A stretch of 64,000 nucleotides of DNA from Haloterrigena salina JCM 13891 (GCF_000337495.1 NZ_AOIS01000018.1:60001-124000), one strand, 5' to 3'; shown: positions 17,901 to 25,962, numbered from the stretch's first letter. Notes: a model not told the origin generated them from the sequence alone. Translations and numbers: made by a program.

Positions 17901-20115
17901 GAACGGCGAACGGACGTACGAACCAATCGAAACGATCGTCGAGCAACGGTTGACTGATCCGACCGAAGACGACATCGGAACGCTCGTCCAAGACGTCGAT
18001 GGGCTTTCCGTTCCATCCATAACATCTGACGGAACGACCGTCGAACGTTCAGTCGAGTCGATCTCGAAACATCCTGCACCAGATCATCTCGTTCGTATCG
18101 AAACGCGAAGCGGCCGGACACTGACTGTTACGCCCGATCACACGTTCCACCGATGGACGCCGTCTGGGCTCGAATCGATCGACGCCCATGCGCTCTCGGC
18201 CGGCGACGAACTTCCCTCCCCCAAGTCGATCGACTTCGAAGGAACGACGCAATCAATCGACCTGCTTGACGCGTTCATCGATGCGGAAGCGATTCCGAAC
18301 GAATCACTCGTCGTTCGGGAACTCGGGTCCGATCGAATCAAAGCACTCCTCGACGATGCGACTTCAGAGAACGCCTACCTCAAACCGGTCGCAGAGCGTC
18401 TCGACGTTTCCGAGTCGACAGTCTATAACTGGGTGAATCGGGACAGCGTTCCGATTGCTCCGCTTCTTTCGCTTTTCGGCAGGAAGGAACTCCTCGAACG
18501 TATTCCGGATGATGTGACCCTCGGTGTCAAACGTGATACTGCGAGCGTCCGGCGCCACTTCGAAATCGACGAATCGATTGCGACGCTGCTTGGTTACTAC
18601 GCTGCGGAGGGCTTCACCCGGCGTGAGAACGGCTCGTTCTATCAGACGACTATCTGTACACCGGACGCAGTAGCCCGTGACGAGATCATTGATACGTTCA
18701 GCGATGCCCTGTCGATCGACGCCTTCGAAGAGAATGAGTGGAAAATAACGGTCTCGAGCCGACTCGTATCGACCCTCTTCACGGACGTGCTCGAACTCGG
18801 TTCGACTGCGGAAACGAAACGGATTCCCGATTACCTCTTCGACAGTCCCCAGTCACACTTACGTGCGTTCTTGGCTGCATATTTCAGCGGTGACGGGAGC
18901 GCCTCGAGTGATCGCATCGAGATTCGCGCACATACTATCAGTGACGAACTCGCGAACGATCTCGTCGCCGCGCTGAAACGGTTCGGTATCGCAGCGAAGA
19001 CGTATCGAGAAACTCGGCAACCGTCCACTGGAGCGGTTTCCGAGTTCTACGGGGACGAGGAAGAGATCCCTGAATTCGAAACGCGAGTTCTCAAGATCAC
19101 GTCCCAGAACGCTGCTCGATTCGCCGATCGTATCGGCTTCCACCTCGAACGGAAACAGGAGACGATCGACGACGTTCTCGAGACGACGGAGTTACGCTCA
19201 CAGCGTCTCTTCGCCGACGGTGGAGATGTCTGGTTCGACGAAGTCACTTCCGTCGAAATTGTCGAAAGTGATATAGACCACACCTACTGTCTGACTGTTG
19301 ATGACACTAACACACTCGTCGCAAACGACTTATTCGTCGGTCAGTGCGACGGTGACGAAGATTGCGTCATGCTGCTACTCGACGGACTTCTCAACTTCAG
19401 TAAGTCTTTCCTGCCCGACCAGCGCGGGGGGAAGATGGACGCTCCGCTGGTCATGTCCTCCCGCATCGATCCCTCCGAGATCGACGACGAGGCCCACAAC
19501 ATGGACGTCGTCTCGCAGTACCCCCGCGAGTTCTTCCTCGCGACCCGCGAGCAGGCCGACCCGGAGGACGTCGACGTCGAAATCGCCGAGGACACGCTGG
19601 GCACCGACACCGAGTACACCGGCTTCGAGCACACCCACGACACCACCGACATCGCGATGGGGCCCGACCTCTCGGCGTACAAGACACTGGGCTCGATGAT
19701 GGACAAGATGGACGCCCAGCTCGAGCTCTCGCGGAAACTCGAGGCCGTCGACGAGACCGACGTAGCCGAACGGGTCATCGAGTACCACTTCCTGCCGGAC
19801 CTGATCGGGAACCTGCGCGCGTTCTCCCGACAGGAGACTCGCTGTCTCGACTGCGGCGAGAAGTTCCGCCGCATGCCCCTGACCGGCGACTGTCGGGAGT
19901 GTGGCGGCCGCGTCAACCTCACCGTCCACAAGGGCTCGGTCAACAAGTACATGCAGACCGCGATCCAGGTCGCCGAGGAGTACGACTGCCGCGACTACAC
20001 GAAACAGCGGCTCGAAGTGCTCGAGCGCTCGCTCGAGAGTATCTTCGAGAACGACAAGAACAAGCCCACGACGATTGCCGATTTCATGGGTGGGGGTCCT
20101 GGAAGCGATACGTGA
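14935..20115 (+). CDS. polC: DNA polymerase D large subunit DP2 with intein
   Basis: A 1726-aa precursor; without its intein the enzyme is 1232 aa, normal for a haloarchaeal DP2. DP2 is the catalytic subunit of the archaeal replicative polymerase PolD, partnered with DP1. The start MREVDERYFERLE lies 1 nt after the PPC gene. Visible features are an acidic linker (about residues 280-322), a zinc-ribbon array around residues 725-780 (CPDC, CPDCD, CPDCDESL, CDRCE), the active-site motif N|CDGDEDC interrupted by the intein, GGKMDAPLV just downstream, and a C-terminal zinc finger (CLDCGEKF then CRECGG). The last nine residues after TTIADFM (GGGPGSDT) look like an extension created by the downstream sequence. 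Confidence 0.96.
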   Translation: MREVDERYFERLESQLDEAFDVAERAKERGADPKPKVEIPTARDMADRVENILGIDGVAERVRELEGEMSREEAALELAEDFAEGRVGDYESKAGKVEGAVRTAVALLTEGVVAAPIEGIDKVEILENDDGTEFVNVYYAGPIRSAGGTAQALSVLVADYTRALVGIEQFNARDDEIERYAEEIALYDKETGLQYTPKDKETKFIAKHMPIMLDGEATGDEEVSGFRDLERVDTNSARGGMCLVMAEGIALKAPKIQRYTRNLDEIDWPWLQDLIDGTYYEDAADEGDGEDGADADDDGDAESEGEDSADGDDADGPQGPPRVEESTKFLRDLIAGRPVFSHPCANGGFRLRYGRARNHGFATAGVHPAAMHLVDDFLATGTQIKTERPGKAAGVVPVDSLEGPTVKLANGDVRRIDDPEDALEIRNGVEKILDLGEYLVNYGEFVENNHPLAPASYTYEWWVQDLAAAGADVQALEDDPRIDLEFPDPEEAVEWAIEYDAPLHPEYTYLWHDISVDAFCDLAAAVADGRIEQDGDGSVNGNGDDSILVLEHDDAVADALETIVIEHRQRDGDRIEVDDWRPFVRTVGCEPRQAVADGAALEPDVDPDERKREEEPIVELERTWADDDLSERARNWGQEDEPDGANAIEAVNEVAPFQVRERAPTRIGNRMGRPEKSESRDLSPPVHTLFPIGEAGGAQRNVADAAKHAETMSDTPGVVELQVGRQRCPDCATETFKNRCPDCDARTEPDYRCPDCDESLEPDDAGRVECDRCEREGTCVEVREIDVNDEFRSALESVGERENAFDILKGVKGLSSTNKIPEPIEKGILRAKHDVSAFKDGTVRYDMTDLPVTSVRASELDIDVGQLQALGYEEDIHGEPLTHEDQLVELKVQDIVLSDGAAEHMLQTADFIDDLLEQYYGLEPFYEFEDRQELVGELVFGMAPHTSAATVGRVIGFTSAAVGYAHPYFHAAKRRNCFHPETKIWYQDENGERTYEPIETIVEQRLTDPTEDDIGTLVQDVDGLSVPSITSDGTTVERSVESISKHPAPDHLVRIETRSGRTLTVTPDHTFHRWTPSGLESIDAHALSAGDELPSPKSIDFEGTTQSIDLLDAFIDAEAIPNESLVVRELGSDRIKALLDDATSENAYLKPVAERLDVSESTVYNWVNRDSVPIAPLLSLFGRKELLERIPDDVTLGVKRDTASVRRHFEIDESIATLLGYYAAEGFTRRENGSFYQTTICTPDAVARDEIIDTFSDALSIDAFEENEWKITVSSRLVSTLFTDVLELGSTAETKRIPDYLFDSPQSHLRAFLAAYFSGDGSASSDRIEIRAHTISDELANDLVAALKRFGIAAKTYRETRQPSTGAVSEFYGDEEEIPEFETRVLKITSQNAARFADRIGFHLERKQETIDDVLETTELRSQRLFADGGDVWFDEVTSVEIVESDIDHTYCLTVDDTNTLVANDLFVGQCDGDEDCVMLLLDGLLNFSKSFLPDQRGGKMDAPLVMSSRIDPSEIDDEAHNMDVVSQYPREFFLATREQADPEDVDVEIAEDTLGTDTEYTGFEHTHDTTDIAMGPDLSAYKTLGSMMDKMDAQLELSRKLEAVDETDVAERVIEYHFLPDLIGNLRAFSRQETRCLDCGEKFRRMPLTGDCRECGGRVNLTVHKGSVNKYMQTAIQVAEEYDCRDYTKQRLEVLERSLESIFENDKNKPTTIADFMGGGPGSDT
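17863..19344 (+). other. Intein in DP2 (LAGLIDADG homing endonuclease type)
   Basis: A 494-codon in-frame insertion between RRN and CDGDEDC. Block A is CFHPETKIWY with catalytic Cys1; block B is TLTVTPDHTFH with the TPDH motif; the endonuclease motifs are LLGYYAAEGF and FLAAYFSGDGS; block F is DHTYCLTVDD with TLVAN; block G ends FVGQ before the +1 Cys. The terminal residue is Gln, not Asn, and the penultimate residue is Gly, not His. A helix-turn-helix-like segment (VAERLDVSESTVYNWVN) sits between the splicing and endonuclease parts. The insertion is visibly more AT-rich than the polymerase. Splicing would rejoin the active-site motif. Confidence 0.95.
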
Positions 20116-20392
20116 ACTACCCCACCCTACTCGCTCACCGCTTTCGCGGTTCGTTCCTTGAGGCAGGGCTTCCTGTGTCAACGACGGCACTTGCAGGAAT
20201 CACTTCTCGATGAAGTGACTCCCAGCGGTGCCAGTCGCAGTTCTCTCTTCGCTTTCACAGTACCGAACGTGCCGACCATCGGTACGCACTGCTGTCCGTG
20301 AGTATGGGACGGCTGAGCCCGCTATAACCCGGACGAATTGTAGCGATTTCCGCAAGAAGTATCGCTGGCCTATCGCCTCTTCGTCCACCTTG
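20116..20392 (+). other. Structured non-coding patch, possible IS200/IS605-type remnant
   Basis: There is no credible gene here. Bases 20116-20225 contain several hairpins: ACCGC-TTTC-GCGGT, and TCACTTC/GAAGTGA with a 5-nt loop near 20200-20218. The wording CAGGGCTTCCTGTGTCAACGA recalls sequence seen beside IS1341/TnpB-type elements in haloarchaea, but this rests on memory, not a search. It abuts the polymerase stop, where the protein carries an unusual short C-terminal extension. Confidence 0.35.
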
Positions 20393-21451
20393 TCACTCAG
20401 CGCTCGCTCGACTGATTGCGTCCTCGAACGTGATTACGTCAATACTCAGTTCGTCGCACCACTCGAGCGTTTCCTCGATACGGTCCTGTGTGACTTCCTC
20501 GAAATGTGTATGGGCACCAACCATTCCATAGAGACCCGCTTCAGCTATCTGTTCAAGGTCCTCGTACACGCTGTCCCGATCAACTCGCTCAGCGAAGTAT
20601 GATCGGTTCGTGTCGAACGAGTCGAACGGCACATCGTTGATCAGTGTATCTGGATTTACGTTGAACACACCGTCATAGTATTCTCGGACGATGTCGAGGT
20701 GATAGTCGTCGATGACATCGTGCGGGGCCAAGAACGTCGTCGGCTGGAACTCAGATAGCACTTGCTTCGATTCCTCAAGTTCCTCGCGAACGAAGGTCTC
20801 CGGATACCTCTCGACCGTCTCCCCGGCTATAAACGAGTCATTGATCGGCCTATCAAGCTCGATATATTTGCCAACATCATCAGTTCCCGAGTCGATAACC
20901 GTCCGCTGGACAAGCTTCTCCCCATCAGTGACTTCGATCGGATTCCCGAGCATGAATCCGTGCTGACCTCTCCCCTCGGGATAGATACGGCTATCGCCGG
21001 ACGAGACGTCCGCAACGAGCTCGAAGGAACTTATCGCTACGTGTGTCGCCGTATGGGATGCGATCTCCCACCCGGCGTCGGAGAGCGTTTCGACGTCGTC
21101 GAAATCCATCCATCTCTCGTCGTCGCTCTCTATCCAGTCGGAGACGATACCGACTGAAGCTGGCGCATCGTACTTCTCGTGGGCTGGCAATGCCAGTTCC
21201 AGGTCCTGGACCGGCCCGTCGTCATAGATAAACGTGAGCGCGCCGTTCTCAGACCACTCGCTCCATTCTTCTGCGTCGTCCTCGGTGTCAACATCGTTCG
21301 AACCGTTCTCGTCGGAAGCGTTTGCAGCGGAACTCTCAGTGTCGTCTGATTCGAGAGTAGTGAAGTCAAGACAACCCGCGATAATGCCAGCACCGAGTGC
21401 GGCACCCCCTCGTAGCACCGTTCTCCGTCCGGTCTGACTGAAGTCAGCCAT
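20393..21451 (-). CDS. Polysaccharide deacetylase family lipoprotein
   Basis: A 352-aa Tat-exported lipoprotein: GRRTVLRGGAALGAG followed by lipobox IAGC, then an acidic Ser/Asp-rich linker to about residue 65. The NodB-like domain follows: motif 1 LTFIYDDGP, motif 2 GWEIASHTATH with two metal-binding His, motif 3 FLAPHD and the late motif GAHTHFEE. An insertion of about 70 beta-rich residues (SSGDSRIYPEGRGQHGF to RYPETFVREELEE) lies between motifs 2 and 3. Such proteins remove acetyl groups from cell-surface or extracellular glycans. Codon choice is less GC-biased than in neighbouring genes, and it is flanked by long non-coding DNA, suggesting recent acquisition. Confidence 0.82.
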   Translation of the reverse strand: MADFSQTGRRTVLRGGAALGAGIIAGCLDFTTLESDDTESSAANASDENGSNDVDTEDDAEEWSEWSENGALTFIYDDGPVQDLELALPAHEKYDAPASVGIVSDWIESDDERWMDFDDVETLSDAGWEIASHTATHVAISSFELVADVSSGDSRIYPEGRGQHGFMLGNPIEVTDGEKLVQRTVIDSGTDDVGKYIELDRPINDSFIAGETVERYPETFVREELEESKQVLSEFQPTTFLAPHDVIDDYHLDIVREYYDGVFNVNPDTLINDVPFDSFDTNRSYFAERVDRDSVYEDLEQIAEAGLYGMVGAHTHFEEVTQDRIEETLEWCDELSIDVITFEDAISRASAE

Positions 21452-22026
21452 ATATCACCTAGGATAATTGTATGTTTGACATAAGTTCCTTCCGCTAATG
21501 GTCGATTATATATGAATCTAGTTTCGTATATAGTCGAACTCGTTTCTCATTGTTGTGTAATCACGTCGCCCCTCGAGACCCGTCGAACGTTCTCCGTCAA
21601 TCTGGTCAGTCTGGGAGAGACAACCCTCTCCCGGCTCTCTGTTACCGATACGGTAGAACGGTCGACTCGGAGCGATCGAACCACGGTCGGATAGCAAGCA
21701 AGCGTATTCCCGCTACGCCGAAGACACCGGACTCGAGGAGCGCGACTCGATTCGTTCAGTCGCTTCGCTCACCCACGCAGTCGTCGGCCCGAGCGCGACT
21801 TCGCCGCACCCGGTGAACGACATCGCTCACGGGTCACTTCGTTTCCCGTTTTCCGTTCGCCATTGTCGTTCGTCGTTCCGCAGTTCTCGTCCCTCAGGAA
21901 CTTCGAACCGTGCCCCGCTCAGATTCTTCGAGTCGCTCACTCGCTGATGCGTAGCCCGACGAAAGCCACCGAGTCGTAGTCCGAACAAAGCGAAGTTTCG
22001 GTTCGGACCGGGCAAGCGAGGGTAGA
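21452..22026. other. Non-coding gap
   Basis: I see no supported gene in these 575 bases. The first 60 bases are AT-rich (TTATATATGAATCTAG near 21505-21520) and probably hold the promoter of the deacetylase gene. The rest is rich in TCGCTCAC-type words with short open frames of skewed composition on both strands and no recognisable motif. Confidence 0.5.
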
Positions 22027-22935
22027 TCAGTCCCCGACGCGAGTAACCCCGGGCATCTCGGCCGGCGGATACTCGGGCGTCGGCGCACAGCGGCGGTCCG
22101 GGAGCCAGTTCAGGAGACTCTCGTTGAACCGCTCGGGGAGCTCTCGAGGCGCCCAGTGGCCGCAGTTCTCGATGACGTCGAGTTCGGCGTCCGGAATGCG
22201 GTCCGCGGCCCGAACCGACCACTCGAGAGGAACGAGGGGATCCTCCTCGCCGTGGATCAGCAGCGTCGGGACGGACAGGTCGTCGAGGTCGTCGACGAAG
22301 TTCGTCGCGACGCGGCCGTCGTAGGAGAGTTCGTTCCCCTGAAACTCCGTGAACGCCTGGATCGAGCCCGGTTCCATCAGCTTCGCCCGGGCGTCCTCGA
22401 CGAACCCGTCGGAGAGGGCGCTGGAATCGGCGACGAGGCTATCGAGAACCAGTCTGACGCTATCGGTGGTAGCCCCGGCAGCGATCTTGCCGAACTCCGT
22501 CATTCCGGGAACCCGCGACAGCAGCTTCCACGGGAGGGCGTTGGGCAGTCGTCCGCCAAGTCCGTAGCTGTCCACGAGCGCTAGTCGCTCGACTCGGTCG
22601 GGTCGCTCGAGGGCGTAGCCGAGCGCCGCGCCCCCGCCCATCGAGATCCCGACCAGCGAGACCCGCTCGTAGGGGAGCGACTCGAGGAATCCGTCGAGGA
22701 CGTCGACGTAGGTTTCGGTCGTGTGGGTGACCGAGCCGGTGCTGCGGCCGTACCCTGGCCAGTCGATCGCGTAGACGCGGTAGTCCTCGGAGAGGGCGTC
22801 GATGGCGTGGCGCCACGAGACCGTCGCGTCGTCGATCCCGGCGCCGTGACAGAGGACGACCGGGGGACCGCTCGTCCCCGCGCGCCGGTAGGCGATCCGA
22901 CAGTCACCGACGGTCGTAACGCCGGTCCCCGTCAT
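22027..22935 (-). CDS. Alpha/beta-fold hydrolase
   Basis: A 302-aa cytoplasmic hydrolase. The oxyanion-hole region is VVLCHGAGIDD, the nucleophile elbow is GISMGGG (Ser98), the acid is likely the Asp in HGEEDPLVP and the catalytic His is in CGHWAPRE. The family covers esterases, haloperoxidase-like and C-C hydrolases acting on small carbonyl substrates, and the natural substrate cannot be told. The ATG at 22935 gives MTGTGVTTVGDCRIAYRRAG, a normal N-terminus. It is a monocistronic gene. Confidence 0.88.
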   Translation of the reverse strand: MTGTGVTTVGDCRIAYRRAGTSGPPVVLCHGAGIDDATVSWRHAIDALSEDYRVYAIDWPGYGRSTGSVTHTTETYVDVLDGFLESLPYERVSLVGISMGGGAALGYALERPDRVERLALVDSYGLGGRLPNALPWKLLSRVPGMTEFGKIAAGATTDSVRLVLDSLVADSSALSDGFVEDARAKLMEPGSIQAFTEFQGNELSYDGRVATNFVDDLDDLSVPTLLIHGEEDPLVPLEWSVRAADRIPDAELDVIENCGHWAPRELPERFNESLLNWLPDRRCAPTPEYPPAEMPGVTRVGD

Positions 22936-23386
22936 ACTCCCCTCACCCTCGCGCTATCGTCGGCATGGCTCGTAGACGGGACGACGGTCAGACAGCGATC
23001 GAACTGATGACCGAACGCGGACGTCTGAGACAACACGTCCGCCGAAGGTGCTCGACTGTTGTCCACCTTTTCCCTCGCAACGGTCAGTACCGCTCGGCCC
23101 CCCTCGCCGTCGGTGCCGCACCGGCCGGCCGATCGCCGACCACTGGGAAACTCTGATGTGTGGAGGGTTACCATACGGCGGCTATCTATACGGGAGGTGT
23201 ATATTGTTTTCTATTACCGGCGAAATCACCTTCCAATGATTCCGTTTTCTCGCGTCTGGTTTACAGTTTCAGATCATCGTCCGTGCTGCTCGTCGATCGG
23301 CTGTTCTCGGTTGGTACCGGCCCTCGAGCGGCCGCTTGCATAATGCGCGCTGTGACTTTATTCGCGTTGCCGGCGTCCGTTCGCCC
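22936..23386. other. Non-coding gap with a possible glycine/tyrosine-rich micro-ORF
   Basis: No supported gene is present. Bases 23156-23239 would encode a 27-residue peptide starting MCGGLPYGGYLYGRC, but no clear promoter or ribosome site precedes it. The right end contains an AT-rich element (CTTTATTC near 23355-23363) about 25 nt before the next start, probably the promoter of that gene. Confidence 0.4.
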
Positions 23387-23725
23387 ATGGTCGAAACTGG
23401 GGAGACTCCGGCGAAAGAAGGCGAGGAAGACGCCGTCGAGGAGGTTCTGGACCTCAACCTCGGGCAGGTCGTCTACGACGAGGACGGGAACGAACTCGGA
23501 AAGGTCCGAGGCTTCGAGCGGAGCGGCTTCTTCGTCACCACGCGCGAGGGCGCCGAGTCGATGAGCGTTGAACACGCCCGCTCGGGCCACGAGTTCGGCG
23601 AGGCCCACCTGATGTGGCGCTGCATGGAGTGTGGCGAAATGGGCGACATCGACGACGGACTGCCCGACGAGTGTCCGAACTGCAACACCGAGCGCGAGAA
23701 CCTGATGTACTGGACCGAGGACTGA
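23387..23725 (+). CDS. Small PRC-barrel-like/zinc-ribbon protein A
   Basis: A 112-aa acidic protein. After a charged 30-residue N-terminus, a small beta domain reads GQVVYDEDGNELGKVRGFERSG then MSVEHARSGHEFGEAHLMW, resembling a PRC-barrel. A rubredoxin-like zinc ribbon follows: CMECGEMG and CPNCNTERENLMYWTED. Four Cys could bind Zn or Fe. The next gene is a shorter copy with the same layout. Haloarchaea have a family of such rubredoxin-like proteins of unknown role; redox or RNA/protein binding is possible. The ATG at 23387 is chosen because it follows a TATA-like element at the right distance. Confidence 0.75.
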   Translation: MVETGETPAKEGEEDAVEEVLDLNLGQVVYDEDGNELGKVRGFERSGFFVTTREGAESMSVEHARSGHEFGEAHLMWRCMECGEMGDIDDGLPDECPNCNTERENLMYWTED

Positions 23726-23810
23726 ACTGCGCCGGCCGGCCGCGGCTTATTTTATATCGCGTATTGGAGTTTATCGTCACGCGCGACGTAGCTGTAGGCG
23801 GTGAGACGCC

Positions 23811-24104
23811 ATGGCCGAAAAACAGCCGCGACTGGGGTTCGGAACGACGGTTTACACCGAGGACGGCGAGACGATCGGACGGATCCGCGGGCTCGACGAG
23901 AACGGGCTCTACGTCACCTTGCGTGACGGAATCGAAGGAATGAGCGTCGAACACGTCCGCTCGGGACAGCAGTTCGGCGAGGCCGAACTCATGTGGCGCT
24001 GCTGGGAGTGTGGCGAAATGGGCCGGCTCGACCGTGATATCCCCGACGAGTGTCCGTCCTGTGGCACCGAGCGAGAGAACCTCTACTACTGGACCGAGGA
24101 CTGA
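23811..24104 (+). CDS. Small PRC-barrel-like/zinc-ribbon protein B
   Basis: A 97-aa tandem paralogue of the preceding gene: GFGTTVYTEDGETIGRIRG, MSVEHVRSGQQFGEAELMW, CWECGEMG and CPSCGTERENLYYWTED. It has its own promoter (TTATTTTATATCGCG at about 23747-23761), so the pair is duplicated but separately controlled. The Cys spacing CxxCG..CPxC is kept. The function is unknown. Confidence 0.75.
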   Translation: MAEKQPRLGFGTTVYTEDGETIGRIRGLDENGLYVTLRDGIEGMSVEHVRSGQQFGEAELMWRCWECGEMGRLDRDIPDECPSCGTERENLYYWTED

Positions 24105-24156
24105 GCGCGGCTCGCAGACGACAACCGTTTTCAGCCCGCTCGTTCCACCTCGAGCC

Positions 24157-25065
24157 ATGGAGATCGTCGTCTTCGGGGCCGGAAGCCTCGGCAGTCTCGT
24201 CGGCGGACTGCTCGCCCGCGAGCACGAGGTGACGCTCGTCGCCCGAGAGGCCCACGCTCAGGCCGTCCGCGAGTCGGGATTGACGCTCGAGGGAGAGGCG
24301 GCGGGCTTCCCGTGCAACGCGTCTCCAGCGGCGACGACCGACGGAACGGGGCTCGAGGCTGATTTGGCCGTCGTGACGGTCAAATCGTTCGACACCGCGG
24401 CCGCCGCCGACGCGCTCACGATGGGTTCGTTCGACGTCGTCTGCTCCCTGCAAAACGGTATGGGGAACGAGGAGACGCTCGCCGCGCGGCTCGAGGCCCC
24501 GGTACTTGCGGCGACGGCGACCTACGGCGCGATGTTGCGCGAACCGGGCGTCGTGGCGTGTACCGGCGTCGGCGAGGTCGTACTGGGGGCTCGAGACGGC
24601 GATCCCGCGGCCGCCGCGGATCGAGTTGGCGAGGCGTTCGCGGCCGCGGGGATCGAGACGACCGTCGCCGACGACATGCCCCGTCGCCTCTGGGAGAAAC
24701 TCGCCGTCAACGCCGGTATCAACCCCGTCACGGCGCTGGCTCGGACCGAAAACGGGGCCGTCCTCGAGGCCGACGCGATCGACCTGTCCCGCGCCGCCGC
24801 CCGCGAGACGGCGCGGGTCGCGCGGGCCTGCGACGTCTCCCTCTCGGACCGCGAGGCGCTCGCCGCGCTCGAGTCCGTCGCGAGCGAGACGGCCGCGAAC
24901 ACGTCCTCGATGCACCAGGACGTCCGCGCCGAGCGGCGCACCGAGATCGACGCCATCAACGGCTACGTGGTCGATCGGGCGGCCGAGCGGGGCCTCGAGG
25001 TGCCGACGAACCGGGTCCTGACGTCGCTGGTCAGGACGTGGGAACGAGAACTCGAGCTGCGCTGA
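24157..25065 (+). CDS. panE: 2-dehydropantoate 2-reductase
   Basis: A 302-aa NADPH-dependent reductase (ketopantoate reductase, EC 1.1.1.169) of the CoA biosynthesis pathway. The ATG at 24157 gives the Rossmann start MEIVVFGAGSLGSLVGGLLA. Other landmarks are VVTVKSFDT, CSLQNGMGNEE, the catalytic Lys in WEKLAVNAGINPVTAL, and the late motif NTSSMHQDVRAERRTEIDAING with a substrate-binding Ser/Asp. An open frame upstream is not part of the gene. Such enzymes can be mis-annotated ApbA-like reductases of other 2-oxo acids. Confidence 0.9.
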   Translation: MEIVVFGAGSLGSLVGGLLAREHEVTLVAREAHAQAVRESGLTLEGEAAGFPCNASPAATTDGTGLEADLAVVTVKSFDTAAAADALTMGSFDVVCSLQNGMGNEETLAARLEAPVLAATATYGAMLREPGVVACTGVGEVVLGARDGDPAAAADRVGEAFAAAGIETTVADDMPRRLWEKLAVNAGINPVTALARTENGAVLEADAIDLSRAAARETARVARACDVSLSDREALAALESVASETAANTSSMHQDVRAERRTEIDAINGYVVDRAAERGLEVPTNRVLTSLVRTWERELELR

Positions 25066-25135
25066 CCGTCGTCGCGGCTACTCGCCTTAACTATTTTGCA
25101 CGAAATATATGATCGTGGACCGAAAAGTGCGTCGT

Positions 25136-25291
25136 ATGCCTCACGATCAGGACGTCGAAGGCGAGAACGACCCCGAATCGGCGTCGACCTACGAGTGTCT
25201 CGAGTGTGGGACCGTCGTCGAAGCGAACACCCATCCCGGTGTATGTGAGTGCGGCGGCGAGTTTCAGAACCGGGCGAAATCGCTCGAGTAG
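25136..25291 (+). CDS. Rubrerythrin-like mini zinc-ribbon protein
   Basis: A 51-aa protein, MPHDQDVEGENDPESASTYE followed by CLECGTVVEAN and CECGGEFQNRAKSLE. Two CxC(G)-type pairs form a rubredoxin/zinc-ribbon knuckle. A TATA box (GAAATATATG, about 25099-25108) lies about 27 nt before the ATG at 25136, which favours this start over the upstream one at 25109. Similar haloarchaeal proteins are annotated rubrerythrin-like. The role is unknown. Confidence 0.7.
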   Translation: MPHDQDVEGENDPESASTYECLECGTVVEANTHPGVCECGGEFQNRAKSLE

Positions 25292-25487
25292 CGGCGATTA
25301 GGCTCGCTACGGTCTCCGTTTCGCGCCGCCCGAAGTCGGCGCGGTATCCGTCTACCGCGGCTCCCACAGCGGTGCCGCTGAGCGCTCCTCCGACTCCACG
25401 GACTCCGGCGAAAGGAAGTCGAACCACTATCTCTCGGCGAGTGAAATAGCGAAAAACGCGGTTGGAACTACGCGGGACGACCGGCGA

Positions 25488-25859
25488 TTAGAACGGTGCT
25501 TCCGGCCCTTCGTCGGCGTCACCATCGTCGTCGACGGTCTCGCCGGGGAACGACGGACTCATGCCGCCGCCACCGCCCATGTCGGCCTCGCCGCCGTCCA
25601 TCCCGGTGTGGGCGTTGACCGTCTCGATTTCGGGGATCTCCTTGACCATTCGGCTCTTGATCGCCTGGATCGTCATCGGCGAGATGCCACAGCCGCTGCA
25701 GGCCCCGCCGAGGGCGATGCTGACTTCGCCGCTCTCGCGGTCGATGTCCTGAATCGCTGCGCTGCCGCCGTGCATCTGGATCTGCGGGAAGTTGCGGCGG
25801 AGGAAGTTCGCGACGCGGTCTTCGAGGTCGTCCCCGTCGTTCTGGGATTCCGTGCTCAT
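25488..25859 (-). CDS. NifU C-terminal-domain protein (Fe-S scaffold)
   Basis: A 123-aa protein with a NifU-like domain: RVANFLRRNFPQIQMHGGSA, then SIALGGACSGCGISPMTIQ carrying the CxxC cluster site, then IKSRMVKEIPEIETV. This domain carries or transfers Fe-S clusters to apoproteins. A Gly/acidic C-terminal tail (about residues 85-123) is unstructured. The CxxC is intact. It is a monocistronic gene with the ATG at 25859. Confidence 0.9.
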   Translation of the reverse strand: MSTESQNDGDDLEDRVANFLRRNFPQIQMHGGSAAIQDIDRESGEVSIALGGACSGCGISPMTIQAIKSRMVKEIPEIETVNAHTGMDGGEADMGGGGGMSPSFPGETVDDDGDADEGPEAPF

Positions 25860-25962
25860 AGACCACCTTTGGATGTGGGTGCCCCTAAACCTTCCGTCCT
25901 ACCCGTTCGGCTGCCGACGCTCGCGACGGCCGAATCGCGGTCCTCGAGTCGTTTGGCCCCGA

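Noticed and set aside
16360..17991. Long minus-strand open frame across polC
   Set aside because: Antisense to a well-supported polymerase; long antisense frames are common in GC-rich haloarchaeal DNA.
22936..23386. 63-aa and 27-aa open frames
   Set aside because: No promoter or ribosome site and no recognisable domain, so not called as genes.
24010..24156. Extension of panE upstream
   Set aside because: Overlaps the zinc-ribbon gene and lacks conservation; the Rossmann fold starts at 24157.
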